From Streptomyces sp. HUAS YS2 (GTDB taxonomy: Bacteria; Actinomycetota; Actinomycetes; Streptomycetales; Streptomycetaceae), in the NCBI RefSeq assembly GCF_033343995.1, contig NZ_CP137573.1, forward strand, positions 7,225,001-7,289,000: a stretch of DNA of 64,000 nucleotides. The letters are read 5' to 3'. A program made the position numbers and the translations under genes. Position 1 is the stretch's first letter; each line of letters starts with the position of its first letter. Shown here piece after piece: positions 18,109 through 27,022 of this stretch. The notes below the pieces were generated by a model. The model was given only the letters and a program-made list of their open reading frames with translations, did not search any database and was not told the DNA's origin.

Positions 18109-18729
18109 ATGGCGAAGTACTTCGACGTGCACCCGCAGACCCCCCAGTCACGCACCATCGGCACCGTGGTCGACAGCCTCCGGTCCGGAGCCCTCATCGC
18201 GTATCCCACCGACTCCTGCTTCGCGCTGGGCTGCCGGATGGGTAATCAGGACGGTGTCGACCGGATCCGGTCGATCCGGCGGCTGGACGACCGTCACCAC
18301 TTCACGCTCGTGTGCGAGAACTTCGGACAGCTGGGCCAGTTCGTGCACATCGACAACGACGTGTTCCGCGCCATCAAGTCGGCGACGCCGGGGAGCTACA
18401 CCTTCATCCTGCCCGCGACCAAGGAGGTTCCGCGCCGCCTGATGCACCCGAAGAAGAAGACGGTCGGCGTCAGGATCCCCGACCACGCCGTGACCCGCGC
18501 GCTGCTGGCCGAGCTGGGCGAGCCCCTGGTGTCGAGCACGCTGCTGCTGCCCGACGAGGGCGAGCCGCTGACGCAGGGCTGGGAGATCAAGGAACGGCTC
18601 GACCACCTGGTGGACGCGGTGGTCGACTCGGGGGACTGCGGCACGGAGCCGACGACGGTCGTCGACTTCTCCGGCGGCGAGGCCGAGATCGTACGGCGAG
18701 GCGCCGGGGACCCCGCTCGGTTCGAGTGA
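18109..18729 (+). CDS. yciO: YciO-type member of the Sua5/YciO/YrdC family
   Basis: 206 residues. The start (FDVHPQTPQSRTIG), IAYPTDSCFALGC, TPGSYTFILPATKEVPRRL and EPTTVVDFSGG parallel E. coli YciO along its whole length. YrdC/Sua5 make threonylcarbamoyl-AMP for tRNA t6A; YciO is a paralogue whose role is less clear. A TAGGGT (18097-18102) sits 6 nt before the ATG, indicating a leaderless mRNA. Confidence 0.85.
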   Translation: MAKYFDVHPQTPQSRTIGTVVDSLRSGALIAYPTDSCFALGCRMGNQDGVDRIRSIRRLDDRHHFTLVCENFGQLGQFVHIDNDVFRAIKSATPGSYTFILPATKEVPRRLMHPKKKTVGVRIPDHAVTRALLAELGEPLVSSTLLLPDEGEPLTQGWEIKERLDHLVDAVVDSGDCGTEPTTVVDFSGGEAEIVRRGAGDPARFE

Positions 18730-18887
18730 CGCGGCCGGAGGGCGGGGAGGAACACCGGATCCGGGCCCTGAACCCGGTCCGAAACGGTCCCCTCACCCGC
18801 TCCGGGTGACGACGGGGGCGTTGCGCCGGGCGGACGCTCGAAGGCGAAGGACTGCGTGGAGCAGCCTCGTGAGGAACGGAGGCCACC

Positions 18888-19310
18888 ATGGCCACCACGA
18901 CCCATCATCCCCGTTCGCCCGGCTCGATGGCCGCCGCCGGCGGCCTGACCGTGTTCGCAGCGGTGATGCTGTTCATCGCCGGAATCCTCGACCTCTTCCG
19001 CGGCATCATGGCGATCGCCGACGACGACGTCTTCCTGGCCACCCCCAACTACGTGTTCAAGTTCGACCTGACCAGTTGGGGATGGATCCAGCTGGTGCTG
19101 GGCGCCATCGCCGTGGTCGTGAGCCTCGGCCTGTTCGCGAAGGCCACGTGGGCGCGTGTCGTCGGCGTGGGCATCGCGGGGCTGCTGATCATCGCGAACT
19201 TCCTGTCCATCCCGTACTATCCGGTCTGGTCGCTCATCCTCATCGCGCTGTACGCCTTCGTCATCTGGGGCCTGTGCGTGACGAAGAAGGACACCGACGA
19301 CCTCGCCTAG
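18888..19310 (+). CDS. Four-helix membrane protein (DUF7144-like)
   Basis: 140 residues with four hydrophobic helices after a short soluble head. DLFRGIMAIADDDVFLATPNYVFKFDLTSWGWIQLVLG is typical of a widespread actinobacterial membrane family of unknown function. GGAGGCC lies just before the ATG. Its stop codon overlaps the stop of the convergent DUF2254 gene (shared bases 19307-19310). Confidence 0.65.
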   Translation: MATTTHHPRSPGSMAAAGGLTVFAAVMLFIAGILDLFRGIMAIADDDVFLATPNYVFKFDLTSWGWIQLVLGAIAVVVSLGLFAKATWARVVGVGIAGLLIIANFLSIPYYPVWSLILIALYAFVIWGLCVTKKDTDDLA

Positions 19311-20647
19311 CCGGCGAAGCCGTCCGGCCGGGGCTCGGCCCGCCCGCCGGCGCCGCCGATGCCCTGGCCGTCCGCCACCGACGCCGTCGCCACGAACAGC
19401 GGATCGGGGAACCCACCGGCCAGCCGTTCCACCAGGGCGGCCCGCTCGGTGAGCGGCGCCCGCCGACCCGGCGGAGCCGCCTCGGTCACCGTGACGAGGA
19501 GCGCGCGTACGCGGCGCACGACCTGCAGGGACCGCGCCCCGTACGCCAGGATCTCGTCGAGCGCCAGACTCACCAGCTCCGTCCAGCCGGGACCCGGCCG
19601 CAGCAGCCGCGGGGTGCCGGACGGGCCGGTGACGACGGTGGTGCCGAGCGGGCGCCCGGCCAGCCGGACGAGCACCTCCTCGATCTGGTCCAGCGACTCC
19701 ACGGCGGTCGTGGGGTCGTTGACGGCCGGTGAGAGGGCACGCGTCGCGATGTCCACCAACAGGCGCAGCCCGTACGCCGGGTCCTGGTCGACGGTCCGGA
19801 ACCGTCCCACGCGCACGCGCGGGGCGATGCGGCGCAGCATGCGCTCGCGGGACGCCTCCGGCAGCCCGGCAAGCCCGTGGACCCGGCCGAGGACGGCGCC
19901 GGGAACGAGGTGCTGACCCGGCCACACGTCGAGCTCGACGCGGGCGTCGTGGCGTTCCGTGAGGCGGATCAGCCGCCGCTCGGCGACGCCCCGGACGACG
20001 CCGGGCCCGCCCGTGTGGATCAGTGGGACGCCGGGAACGGCGGGCCGCAGGTCCGTCAGGTCCACCGTGCGCAGCTCCCGCTCGTCCGGCGGCAGCAGCA
20101 CGTCGAGCGCCACGGCCATCCGGCGTCCGACCACCTGGGCCAGCCCGCCCCCGGTCACGACGTTCCGCAGCCCCGTCAGGCTCCAGAGCAGTACCGCCGT
20201 GTCGGCGACCACGAGGGCCACCGCGAGGGTCACCGACACCCGGGGCGTCTCGTCGGCCTGGATCTGGGCCAGGACGACGAGGGCGTACACGGCGGTGCCG
20301 ATGAGCAGCCCCACGATGACCAGCGACTGGTTGAAGTGGCGGATCACCGCGATGAGCCGCGGCGACATGCTCTGCACGGTCTGGATCACCAGTGTGACGC
20401 CGGTGATGACGAACCCGGACAGGGTGATCATGCCGCCCGCGATCGCGGCGAGCGCGGCCTGCGCCGTCCCGGTCTCGTAGGTCAGCCCGACCCGGGGGAT
20501 CTCGTCCTCCCATCGGGGGAGTCCGAGCCCGAGCGCCACCGCGGCGACCACCGGCAGCGCCATGAGGATCCGGTAGCGGATCACGGCCGCAGGGCCCACC
20601 CGCCCCTGGGGCACGGGGCCCCGGACGTGCAGCGGTTGGGCCTCCAC
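19307..20647 (-). CDS. DUF2254 family membrane protein
   Basis: 446 residues. Several membrane helices in the first 150 residues (including ALAAIAGGMITLSGFVITGVTLVIQ and SLVIVGLLIGTAVYALVVLAQ), then a soluble domain containing YGLRLLVDIATRALSPAVNDPTTAVESLDQIEEVL, the DUF2254 hallmark. GTG at 20647 is the most upstream plausible start in real coding sequence; the frame above it is shadow. Function unknown. Confidence 0.75.
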   Translation of the reverse strand: MEAQPLHVRGPVPQGRVGPAAVIRYRILMALPVVAAVALGLGLPRWEDEIPRVGLTYETGTAQAALAAIAGGMITLSGFVITGVTLVIQTVQSMSPRLIAVIRHFNQSLVIVGLLIGTAVYALVVLAQIQADETPRVSVTLAVALVVADTAVLLWSLTGLRNVVTGGGLAQVVGRRMAVALDVLLPPDERELRTVDLTDLRPAVPGVPLIHTGGPGVVRGVAERRLIRLTERHDARVELDVWPGQHLVPGAVLGRVHGLAGLPEASRERMLRRIAPRVRVGRFRTVDQDPAYGLRLLVDIATRALSPAVNDPTTAVESLDQIEEVLVRLAGRPLGTTVVTGPSGTPRLLRPGPGWTELVSLALDEILAYGARSLQVVRRVRALLVTVTEAAPPGRRAPLTERAALVERLAGGFPDPLFVATASVADGQGIGGAGGRAEPRPDGFAG

Positions 20648-20779
20648 GCGACCGACGGTAGGGGGCCGTGCACCCGCGCGCACGCCGGCCGTGCTTCCCC
20701 CGTGCGGGCGCGCTCGGCGTGCCGCGCGCCGCCGCGCGCCCGTGAATGGGGGGAGCACGTCCGGAAGTCTGGAGTCTCC

Positions 20780-22111
20780 ATGAGCGTCCCGCACGAGCCG
20801 CCGTCCGCCCCCGATCCCCCGCCCGCCGCTCCCTCCACTGAGAAGGGAAAGGGCTCGGCGCCCGGGCGGATCGCCCGCGCGACGGGATCCGCCGTACTGA
20901 TCGTGCTCACCTGCATCCTGGTGCCGATCGCCCTGCTCACCGTGTGGGTGCACGACATCGCGCTCGACACCGACCGGTACGTCTCCACGGTCGCCCCGCT
21001 CGCGACCGATCCGGCCATCCAGGACGCCGCGGTGAACCGGATCACGGAGGCCGCCGACGTCCGGGTGAACGGCAACCAGGTGGCCGCGGACATCTCCGGC
21101 TGGCTGCAGTCCCAGGGCCTGCCGCCGCGGGCCGCCACGGCGCTGCGCGGCCTCGGGCCGCAGATCGACGACGCCGTCGACGGCGCGGTGAAGAAGGTCG
21201 CCACGCGGGTCGTGCACGGCGACGTCTTCGCGACGGTGTGGGAGAAGGCCAACCGCCGGGCCCACGACGCGGTCGTGCACGCGCTCACGGGTGAGGGCCG
21301 AGGGGCGGTGGGTGTCGAGGGGGGCACGGTCACGCTGGACATCGGCGAGGTCGTGGAGCAGGTGAAGCAGCAGCTTGTCGACGCGGGTCTGGGCCCGGCG
21401 GAGAAGATCCCGGACGTCGACAAGCAGATGGTGCTGTTCCAGTCCGACCAGCTCGAGAAGATCCGCGACGGCGCGCACCTGCTGGACGTGATCGGCAACT
21501 GGTTCCCCGTCATCGTCGTCCTGCTCGGCGCCGGCGGCGTGCTGCTGGCCCGCCGGCGGCGGCGGGCCCTCGCCCGCACCGCGCTCGGCGCCGCGTTCGC
21601 CTGCCTGGTGGTGGCCATCGGGCTGGTCGTCGCGCGCCGCTACTACCTGGACCACCTGCCCGCCAAGGTGCAGTCGGAGGCGGCCGCGGCGGCGGTCTTC
21701 GACACCCTGCTGAAATTCCTGCGGGTCAGTCTGCGCACGGCGATCGTGCTCGGCGTGGTGATCGCGCTCGGCGCGTACCTGGTGGGTCCCGGACGGTTGC
21801 CGACCGCCGTCCGCGGCACCTCCGACCGCACCGCCGACACGATCGCCGGCTGGGCGTACGGACACCAGGTCCACACCGGACGGGTGGGCGTCTGGGCGGA
21901 GCACCACCGCCGCTGGATCGCCGTCGGCGCACTGCTCCTCGTGGCGCTCCTCTTCGCGCTCTGGAACCACCCCACCGTGCTCACGATCCTGCTGCTGGTG
22001 CTGATCCTGCTCGCCGTCCTGGCCGTGCTGGCGCTGCTCGCGGCGGGCGGCCGGGCCACGCTGGCCGCCGAGCGGACGGCCGCGGACCAGGGGGCCGGCG
22101 GCACCGCCTAG
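20780..22111 (+). CDS. Multi-helix membrane protein of unknown function
   Basis: 443 residues. A Pro-rich cytoplasmic head (~30 residues) precedes a first helix (SAVLIVLTCILVPIALLTVWV), then an extracytoplasmic domain of about 190 residues beginning DIALDTDRYVSTVAPLATDPAIQDAAVNRI. At least four further helices follow near the C terminus. The DTDRYVSTVAPLA segment is a recurrent actinobacterial motif but has no assigned function. GGAG lies 5 nt before the ATG at 20780. Divergent from the DUF2254 gene. Confidence 0.65.
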   Translation: MSVPHEPPSAPDPPPAAPSTEKGKGSAPGRIARATGSAVLIVLTCILVPIALLTVWVHDIALDTDRYVSTVAPLATDPAIQDAAVNRITEAADVRVNGNQVAADISGWLQSQGLPPRAATALRGLGPQIDDAVDGAVKKVATRVVHGDVFATVWEKANRRAHDAVVHALTGEGRGAVGVEGGTVTLDIGEVVEQVKQQLVDAGLGPAEKIPDVDKQMVLFQSDQLEKIRDGAHLLDVIGNWFPVIVVLLGAGGVLLARRRRRALARTALGAAFACLVVAIGLVVARRYYLDHLPAKVQSEAAAAAVFDTLLKFLRVSLRTAIVLGVVIALGAYLVGPGRLPTAVRGTSDRTADTIAGWAYGHQVHTGRVGVWAEHHRRWIAVGALLLVALLFALWNHPTVLTILLLVLILLAVLAVLALLAAGGRATLAAERTAADQGAGGTA

Positions 22112-22127
22112 CGCCGCCCACGCCCGA

Positions 22128-22160
22128 TGAGCCCCGCCCGGCCCGCCGGCGCGGGGCTCA
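22128..22160 (+). terminator. Hairpin terminator
   Basis: TGAGCCCCGC (22128-22137) pairs perfectly with GCGGGGCTCA (22151-22160) across a 13-nt loop, 16 bp after the stop of the preceding membrane protein gene. Confidence 0.7.
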
Positions 22161-22265
22161 CCCGTGGCGGGTGATGCGGGGCGGGGCGGCCCGGCGCACC
22201 GTGAGAGGCGTCAGGCCCTCACCGGCCACGCATCGGGCGTGGCCGCCGGCATTGCGGAGGCCGCA

Positions 22266-22667
22266 ATGGACTACCCCCTGCTCGAAGCGTTCCTGACCAT
22301 GCTGTGGTTCTTCCTGTGGATCATGTGGTTCATGCTGCTGTTCCGCGTGATCGGGGACATCTTCCGTGACGACGACCTGGGCGGCTGGGGCAAGGCCGGC
22401 TGGACGGTCCTCGTCTGTGTGCTGCCCTTCCTGGGCGTCTTCGTCTACCTGATCGCCCGCGGCAAGGGCATGGGCGAGCGTGAACTGCGCCGGGCCCAGG
22501 TCCAGGAGCAGGCGTTCCGGTCGTACGTCCAGAAGGCCGCGGCCACCGGCCCGGCGCCCAAGGCGACGAAGGCCGACGAACTGGGGAAGCTGGCGGCCCT
22601 GCACGACCAGGGGGCCATCTCGGACAACGAGTACGAGCAGGCCAAGAGCAAGGTGCTCACGTCCTGA
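22266..22667 (+). CDS. PLD-nuclease-N-like membrane protein with SHOCT motif, copy 1
   Basis: 133 residues. Two hydrophobic helices (TMLWFFLWIMWFMLLFRVIG and AGWTVLVCVLPFLGVFVYLI) form the short 'PLDc_N' membrane module. The C terminus ELGKLAALHDQGAISDNEYEQAKSKVL is a SHOCT (short C-terminal) domain, often an oligomerisation or interaction tail. The next gene is a near copy (about 75% identical by eye), so this is a recent tandem duplication. It heads a four-gene set. Confidence 0.8.
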   Translation: MDYPLLEAFLTMLWFFLWIMWFMLLFRVIGDIFRDDDLGGWGKAGWTVLVCVLPFLGVFVYLIARGKGMGERELRRAQVQEQAFRSYVQKAAATGPAPKATKADELGKLAALHDQGAISDNEYEQAKSKVLTS

Positions 22668-22730
22668 CCGGCGCCGCCCGCGCGGCGGCCCAACGGCCGT
22701 CCGCACGGCGGAAGACAAGCGGAGGCAACC

Positions 22731-23132
22731 GTGGACTACCCCCTCCTCAACACGTTCTGGACCATGCTGTGGTTCTTCCTGTGGATCATGTGGTTCGTCC
22801 TGCTGTTCCGCGTGATCATGGACATCTTCCGTGACGACGACCTCGGCGGCTGGGGCAAGGCCGGCTGGACCGTCTTCGTCTGTGTGCTGCCCTTCCTGGG
22901 CGTCTTCGTCTACCTGATCGCCCGCGGGCGCTCGATGGGTCAGCGCGACATGCGCCAGATGAAGGAGCAGGAAGACGCGTTCCGTGACTACGTCAGGGAA
23001 GCCTCGGCGGACACCCCCGCCGCGGCCACGCCGACCAGGACGGACGAGCTGGTCAAGCTGGCCGGCCTGCACGACCACGGCGACATCACCGACGCCGAGT
23101 ACGAGCAGGCGAAGGCGAAGGTCCTGGCATGA
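22731..23132 (+). CDS. PLD-nuclease-N-like membrane protein with SHOCT motif, copy 2
   Basis: 133 residues, the same length and layout as its upstream twin: two helices, a charged linker and SHOCT tail ELVKLAGLHDHGDITDAEYEQAKAKVLA. Starts at GTG 22731 with GGAGG about 5 nt upstream. The stop overlaps the next start (ATGA at 23129-23132), so translation of the DUF6325 gene is coupled. Divergence is concentrated in the linker between the membrane part and SHOCT. Confidence 0.8.
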   Translation: MDYPLLNTFWTMLWFFLWIMWFVLLFRVIMDIFRDDDLGGWGKAGWTVFVCVLPFLGVFVYLIARGRSMGQRDMRQMKEQEDAFRDYVREASADTPAAATPTRTDELVKLAGLHDHGDITDAEYEQAKAKVLA

Positions 23133-23578
23133 CCGCACTCGGACCCGTCGACCTCGTCGTCCTGGCGTTCCCGGCCGGCCAACCGCCCGACTCGTTCCTG
23201 GCCGCGCTGGAGCGTGTGGAACGCCGCGAGGCGGTCCGCATCCTCGACGCGCTCGTGGTGATCAAGAGCGCGGACGGGTCGGTCGAGCGGGTGGAGCTGG
23301 CCGACATCGCGGGCCTGGGCGACGTGGCCGCCGAGATCGCGGCACGCCGGACGCTGGGTCTGGTCGGCCTCGACGACGTCGAGGAGATCGCCGGTGTGAT
23401 GGACCGTGACTCCACCGTCCTCGCGCTGCTGGTGGAGAACGTGTGGGCGCGCGAGGTGGCCGAGGAGGCCCGCCGCCACGACGGGCGGCTCCTGGCGACG
23501 GTCCGGATCCCGTACGAGCAGATCGCCGAGGTCGAGGCGGAACTCGCCGCGACGGACGCCGCCCGGCGGGCGGCCTGA
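23129..23578 (+). CDS. DUF6325 family protein
   Basis: 149 residues, soluble. MTALGPVDLVVLAFPAG and VRILDALVVIKSADGSVERVELADI match the DUF6325 pattern, commonly found beside SHOCT proteins in actinobacteria. Translationally coupled to the upstream gene through ATGA. Unknown role, possibly a partner of the membrane/SHOCT proteins. Confidence 0.7.
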   Translation: MTALGPVDLVVLAFPAGQPPDSFLAALERVERREAVRILDALVVIKSADGSVERVELADIAGLGDVAAEIAARRTLGLVGLDDVEEIAGVMDRDSTVLALLVENVWAREVAEEARRHDGRLLATVRIPYEQIAEVEAELAATDAARRAA

Positions 23579-23621
23579 GGACCGGGGCCGGTACACGGAG
23601 GCGTGTGCCGCGGAGGAGAGG

Positions 23622-23897
23622 ATGAGGACCATGCCGCTGGGACGTCGCCGCCGTCCCCTGCTGCGGGGCGCGCTCGTCGGCGGAGCCGCGTACACGGCGG
23701 GCCGCCGGACCGCACAGAACCAGCACCACGAGGAGGCGCCGCAGCCGGCCGCCGCGCAGTCGCCCACGCCTGCCGCGGCGGCCTCCGGCGGTGCCTCGTT
23801 GCTCGACGAGCTCACCCGGCTCGGGGAACTGCACGGCGAGGGCGTGCTGACGGACACGGAGTTCAGTGTCGCCAAGGCGCGGCTCCTCGGCATCTGA
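23622..23897 (+). CDS. Small SHOCT-domain protein
   Basis: 91 residues. An Arg-rich start (PLGRRRRPLLRGALVGGAAYTAGRR) with a weak hydrophobic patch, an Ala/Pro-rich linker, and a C-terminal SHOCT motif SLLDELTRLGELHGEGVLTDTEFSVAKARLLG. GGAGGAGAGG directly precedes the ATG at 23622. Last gene of the four-gene SHOCT operon. Confidence 0.75.
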   Translation: MRTMPLGRRRRPLLRGALVGGAAYTAGRRTAQNQHHEEAPQPAAAQSPTPAAAASGGASLLDELTRLGELHGEGVLTDTEFSVAKARLLGI

Positions 23898-23960
23898 CCC
23901 GGCATCCGAATCGACGCCTGACAAGGGGTGGAGAGGCGGTCGCCGCGGGGCGGACGGGCC

Positions 23961-26771
23961 TCAGAGGAGGCCGAGTTCGCGGGCGCGGCGGACCGCCTCG
24001 CCGCGCCGGGTGACGCCCAGCTTGCGGTACAGCGTCTTCAGGTGCGTCTTCACCGTGTTGACCGACAGGTGCAGGTCCGCGGCGATCTCCAGGGTCGTCA
24101 TGAATTGCGCCAGACGCTCCAGGGCGTCCTGTTCCCGCTCGCTGAGGGGCGTGGTCAGCGGTTCGGGCGGATCCTCCTGCGGCAGGTCCGGGACGGCGCC
24201 GTTCCGCGGCAGGACCGGGAGCAGCCAGTCGTGCCCGCGCGCGAGCGCGGGGCGCCGGGCCAGCAGCCGCCACAGCCATGGCCCCGCCTCCAGGAAGGGC
24301 CGCCGGAGGTGATGCGGTCGCGCGGCGGCCAGGGCCCGCAGCACCAGGTTCTCCGCGGTGACGGTGTCACCGAGGACGTGGACGGTCTGCGCCCGGGCGA
24401 GCAGGACCCGCGCCACCACGGCCGGCCCCTCGCCCCGGCCCTCGGAGAGTCCGTCGAGGATGCCCAGGGCCGCCTCGCCCTGACCGGCCGCCAGGCGCGC
24501 CCGGGCCTCGGCGACCCGGCACTCCGCGCCGTGCGGCGGCCGTTTCTCGAAGACCTCGACCGCGGCCTTCGGATCGTCCTCCGCCAGGTGCGCCGCGGCC
24601 GTGGCCGTCGTGACGAGGTCGCTCACCCAAGGGGAGCGGTCCACCGGGGCCGTCGTCCGCTCCGCCAGCTCGTCCAGGACGCGCAGCGCCGCCCGGGGAT
24701 CGCCCTCCGCGTGCAGCAGGCGGGACCGCAACAGGGCCAGCAGGGCGGCGACGACGGGATCGCGCGGTGCGTCCGACCGCGCGGAGGGGGCCGCGCCTCG
24801 GTCGAGGTGGTCGTGCGCGGCCGGCAGGTCGTGGCGGTCCATGGCGACGGCGGCCAGGACGAGTTCGGCGGCCCCGCTGCCCGCGAGCTCCGGCAGACCC
24901 GCTCGTTCCGTCTCGGCGAGCGCCGCCCGGGCGTGGGACTCGGCACGTCCGGGCCGGCCGTGCAGGAACTCGATCAGCGCGATCCGCCCGAGGGCCTCGT
25001 ACCGGAACCGGGCCGTCGACGGCCCGTCGCCCTCGGCCATGTCCGAGGACCCCGCGTGCAAGCTCGCAATGTCCGAGGGCGCCCCGTCCAGGGCCGTCGT
25101 CTCGACGGTCTCCACCACGGCGGACAGCGTCGCGTGGGCGGCCTCGAAGCGGCCCTCCCACAGCTGGGCCGCGCCGACATCGGTGAGCAGGCCGGCCCGC
25201 AGCTCCCGGAACGGTTCCAGCCGGTCGTCGTGGAGGGTGCGCTCGGCCTCCGCCGCGGTCTCGACGGCCGCCTCGGCCATGTCCGCGGAGCCCGTCACCC
25301 TGGCGCCGAGCGCTCGCAGCAGCGCGCTGCTCAGCCGTACGGCCGCGGCGTCACGACCGGCACCGACAGGCCCGTCGCGCCCGTCGCCGACGGCCCCGGC
25401 GTCCGGCAGGCTCTCCTCCGCCCGGCGCAGGTACGCGAAGCCCAGCTCGACGTCGTGCCGGGTCAGTTCGCGGGCCGCGCGCACCAGGTCCGCGGCAGGT
25501 CCTGGCGTGTCGGGCGGCATGCCGGCGAAGAGCCCGTCCAGCCGCCCGGCGTCCGGCCCGTCGAGCAGCCGGCCGATCGCCGGCCCGTCGACCAGCTCGG
25601 CGGCGGCCAGCTCCCAGTCGCCCGCCTCGGCCGCGTGGGAGAGGGCCTCGTCGAGCAGCCCGGCCGCGCTCAGCCACGCGGAGGCCGTGCGGTGCAGCTC
25701 CGGCTCCAGGCCGGGACTGCGTTCGCGCAGGTGGACCCGCAGGACCTCTGCGAAGAGCGGATTCAGCCGGTACCAGGAGTGTCCGAGGGGTTCGAGGAAC
25801 GCGTTCGCGCGCAGCAGCTCCGCGAGGACCGGCTCCGCGTCGTCGCGTCCGGTGAGCGCGTCGGCCAGGCCGGGGTGGGTCCGCTCCAGGATGCTGGTGC
25901 GCAGCAGCAGGTCCTGTGCCTCGGCGGGCCGTTCGTGGAGCACCTCCGCGAGGAGGAAGTCCGCGAGCGTGCTCCGGCCGGCGTCGAAGTCGCCCAGGAA
26001 GTACTCGGGATCGTCGGCCCGCTGCGCCTCCAGGGCGCTCAGCCGCAGTCCGGCCGCCCAGCCGCCGGTACGCTCCGTCAACGCCCGTACCCCGTCCTCG
26101 GACAGTGCCAGTCCGTGTGCCGCGACGAGGGCCGCCGCCTCCTCGGTACGGAAGGCCAGGTTGTCGGCGTCGACCTCGATGAACTCGCCGGCGGCCCGGT
26201 AGCGGTGCAGCGGCAGCAGCGGCCGCGTCCGGCTGATGACGACCAGGCGGAGGCCGCCGTCCGCGTGGCGCAGCACGAACTGCAGCTCGTCCGCCACCTC
26301 CGCCGAGTCGGCCACCCGGTCGAAGTCGTCCAGGACGAGGGTCACCGGCGTCTCGCGGCCGCTCAGCCAGGCCGCCAGACGGGTGAGCAGCGAGTGGTCG
26401 ACGGCGCCCGCCCGGGACGGGCCGGTGAGGGTGTCGGGCAGCGGGATGCCGTGGCGCCGTACGGCCTCCAGCACATAGGTCCAGAAGACGCCCGGTTCGT
26501 TGTCCTCGGGTTCCACGGTCAGCCAGGCCACGGGTCCCGGCGCGTCCGGGCCGGTGATCCAGTCGGCGACCAGGCAGGTCTTGCCCGCGCCGGCCGGTCC
26601 CTCGACCAGGGTCAGCGGGGTCCGCGGGCCGGCCGTCAGCTGTGCGACGAGGCGGGGCCTGCGGACGAAGGTCTCCGGGATCACGGGCACGGTGAAGCGC
26701 GCGGCGAGCACGGGATCCCCGCCGGGGGTCAGCACCTCCGTGGTGGGATCCCTGCGGTCCCCATCACCCAC
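23961..26771 (-). CDS. MalT-like LuxR-family ATP-dependent regulator
   Basis: 936 residues. An N-terminal NTPase module carries Walker A (VEGPAGAGKTCLV) and Walker B (TLVLDDFDRV), followed by a long alpha-helical, TPR-like sensor region. The C-terminal LuxR helix-turn-helix reads LSEREQDALERLAQFMTTLEIAADLHLSVNTVKTHLKTLYRKLGV. This is the MalT/LAL architecture. GTG at 26771 is chosen because GAGG lies 8 nt upstream; ATG 26858 would add 29 low-complexity residues. It lies at the edge of the biosynthetic region and diverges from the cupin gene, so it could be a cluster regulator, but nothing proves this. Confidence 0.85.
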   Translation of the reverse strand: MGDGDRRDPTTEVLTPGGDPVLAARFTVPVIPETFVRRPRLVAQLTAGPRTPLTLVEGPAGAGKTCLVADWITGPDAPGPVAWLTVEPEDNEPGVFWTYVLEAVRRHGIPLPDTLTGPSRAGAVDHSLLTRLAAWLSGRETPVTLVLDDFDRVADSAEVADELQFVLRHADGGLRLVVISRTRPLLPLHRYRAAGEFIEVDADNLAFRTEEAAALVAAHGLALSEDGVRALTERTGGWAAGLRLSALEAQRADDPEYFLGDFDAGRSTLADFLLAEVLHERPAEAQDLLLRTSILERTHPGLADALTGRDDAEPVLAELLRANAFLEPLGHSWYRLNPLFAEVLRVHLRERSPGLEPELHRTASAWLSAAGLLDEALSHAAEAGDWELAAAELVDGPAIGRLLDGPDAGRLDGLFAGMPPDTPGPAADLVRAARELTRHDVELGFAYLRRAEESLPDAGAVGDGRDGPVGAGRDAAAVRLSSALLRALGARVTGSADMAEAAVETAAEAERTLHDDRLEPFRELRAGLLTDVGAAQLWEGRFEAAHATLSAVVETVETTALDGAPSDIASLHAGSSDMAEGDGPSTARFRYEALGRIALIEFLHGRPGRAESHARAALAETERAGLPELAGSGAAELVLAAVAMDRHDLPAAHDHLDRGAAPSARSDAPRDPVVAALLALLRSRLLHAEGDPRAALRVLDELAERTTAPVDRSPWVSDLVTTATAAAHLAEDDPKAAVEVFEKRPPHGAECRVAEARARLAAGQGEAALGILDGLSEGRGEGPAVVARVLLARAQTVHVLGDTVTAENLVLRALAAARPHHLRRPFLEAGPWLWRLLARRPALARGHDWLLPVLPRNGAVPDLPQEDPPEPLTTPLSEREQDALERLAQFMTTLEIAADLHLSVNTVKTHLKTLYRKLGVTRRGEAVRRARELGLL

Positions 26772-26967
26772 GGTTCGATCCTCACCCGGGCCGACGGCCG
26801 CCGCAACGCGTGAGGGGGCAGCGCGCCGCCGACGCAAGGGGTGCAGAGGGTGAATCATGCGCTTACGTCCCCGTCTGCTCCAGGAACCCCGCGCAGCAGG
26901 CCTCCCGCGCCACCGGCCGTGACACCGCCGCCGGGATGCCCGATACCGCCCGGTCCCGGATGAGGAT

Positions 26968-26983
26968 GTCCCGCCGGCGGGAC
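26968..26983. promoter_or_regulatory. 16-bp palindrome, shared regulatory element, copy 1
   Basis: GTCCCGCCGGCGGGAC, a perfect palindrome 40 bp upstream of the cupin gene start. The identical 16-mer recurs at 48110-48125 in the purF/FAD-oxidase divergent region. It contains CGCCGGCG, which I recall as the reported LmbU core site; an LmbU-like gene lies at 52299-52970. Confidence 0.6.
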
Positions 26984-27022
26984 ACCTCGCCGCGCCTCGG
27001 CAGCCACGAAGGGGAACCATCC

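Noticed and set aside
23928..26813. 961-residue plus-strand open frame
   Set aside because: Antisense to the LuxR/MalT-like gene, no recognisable domain.
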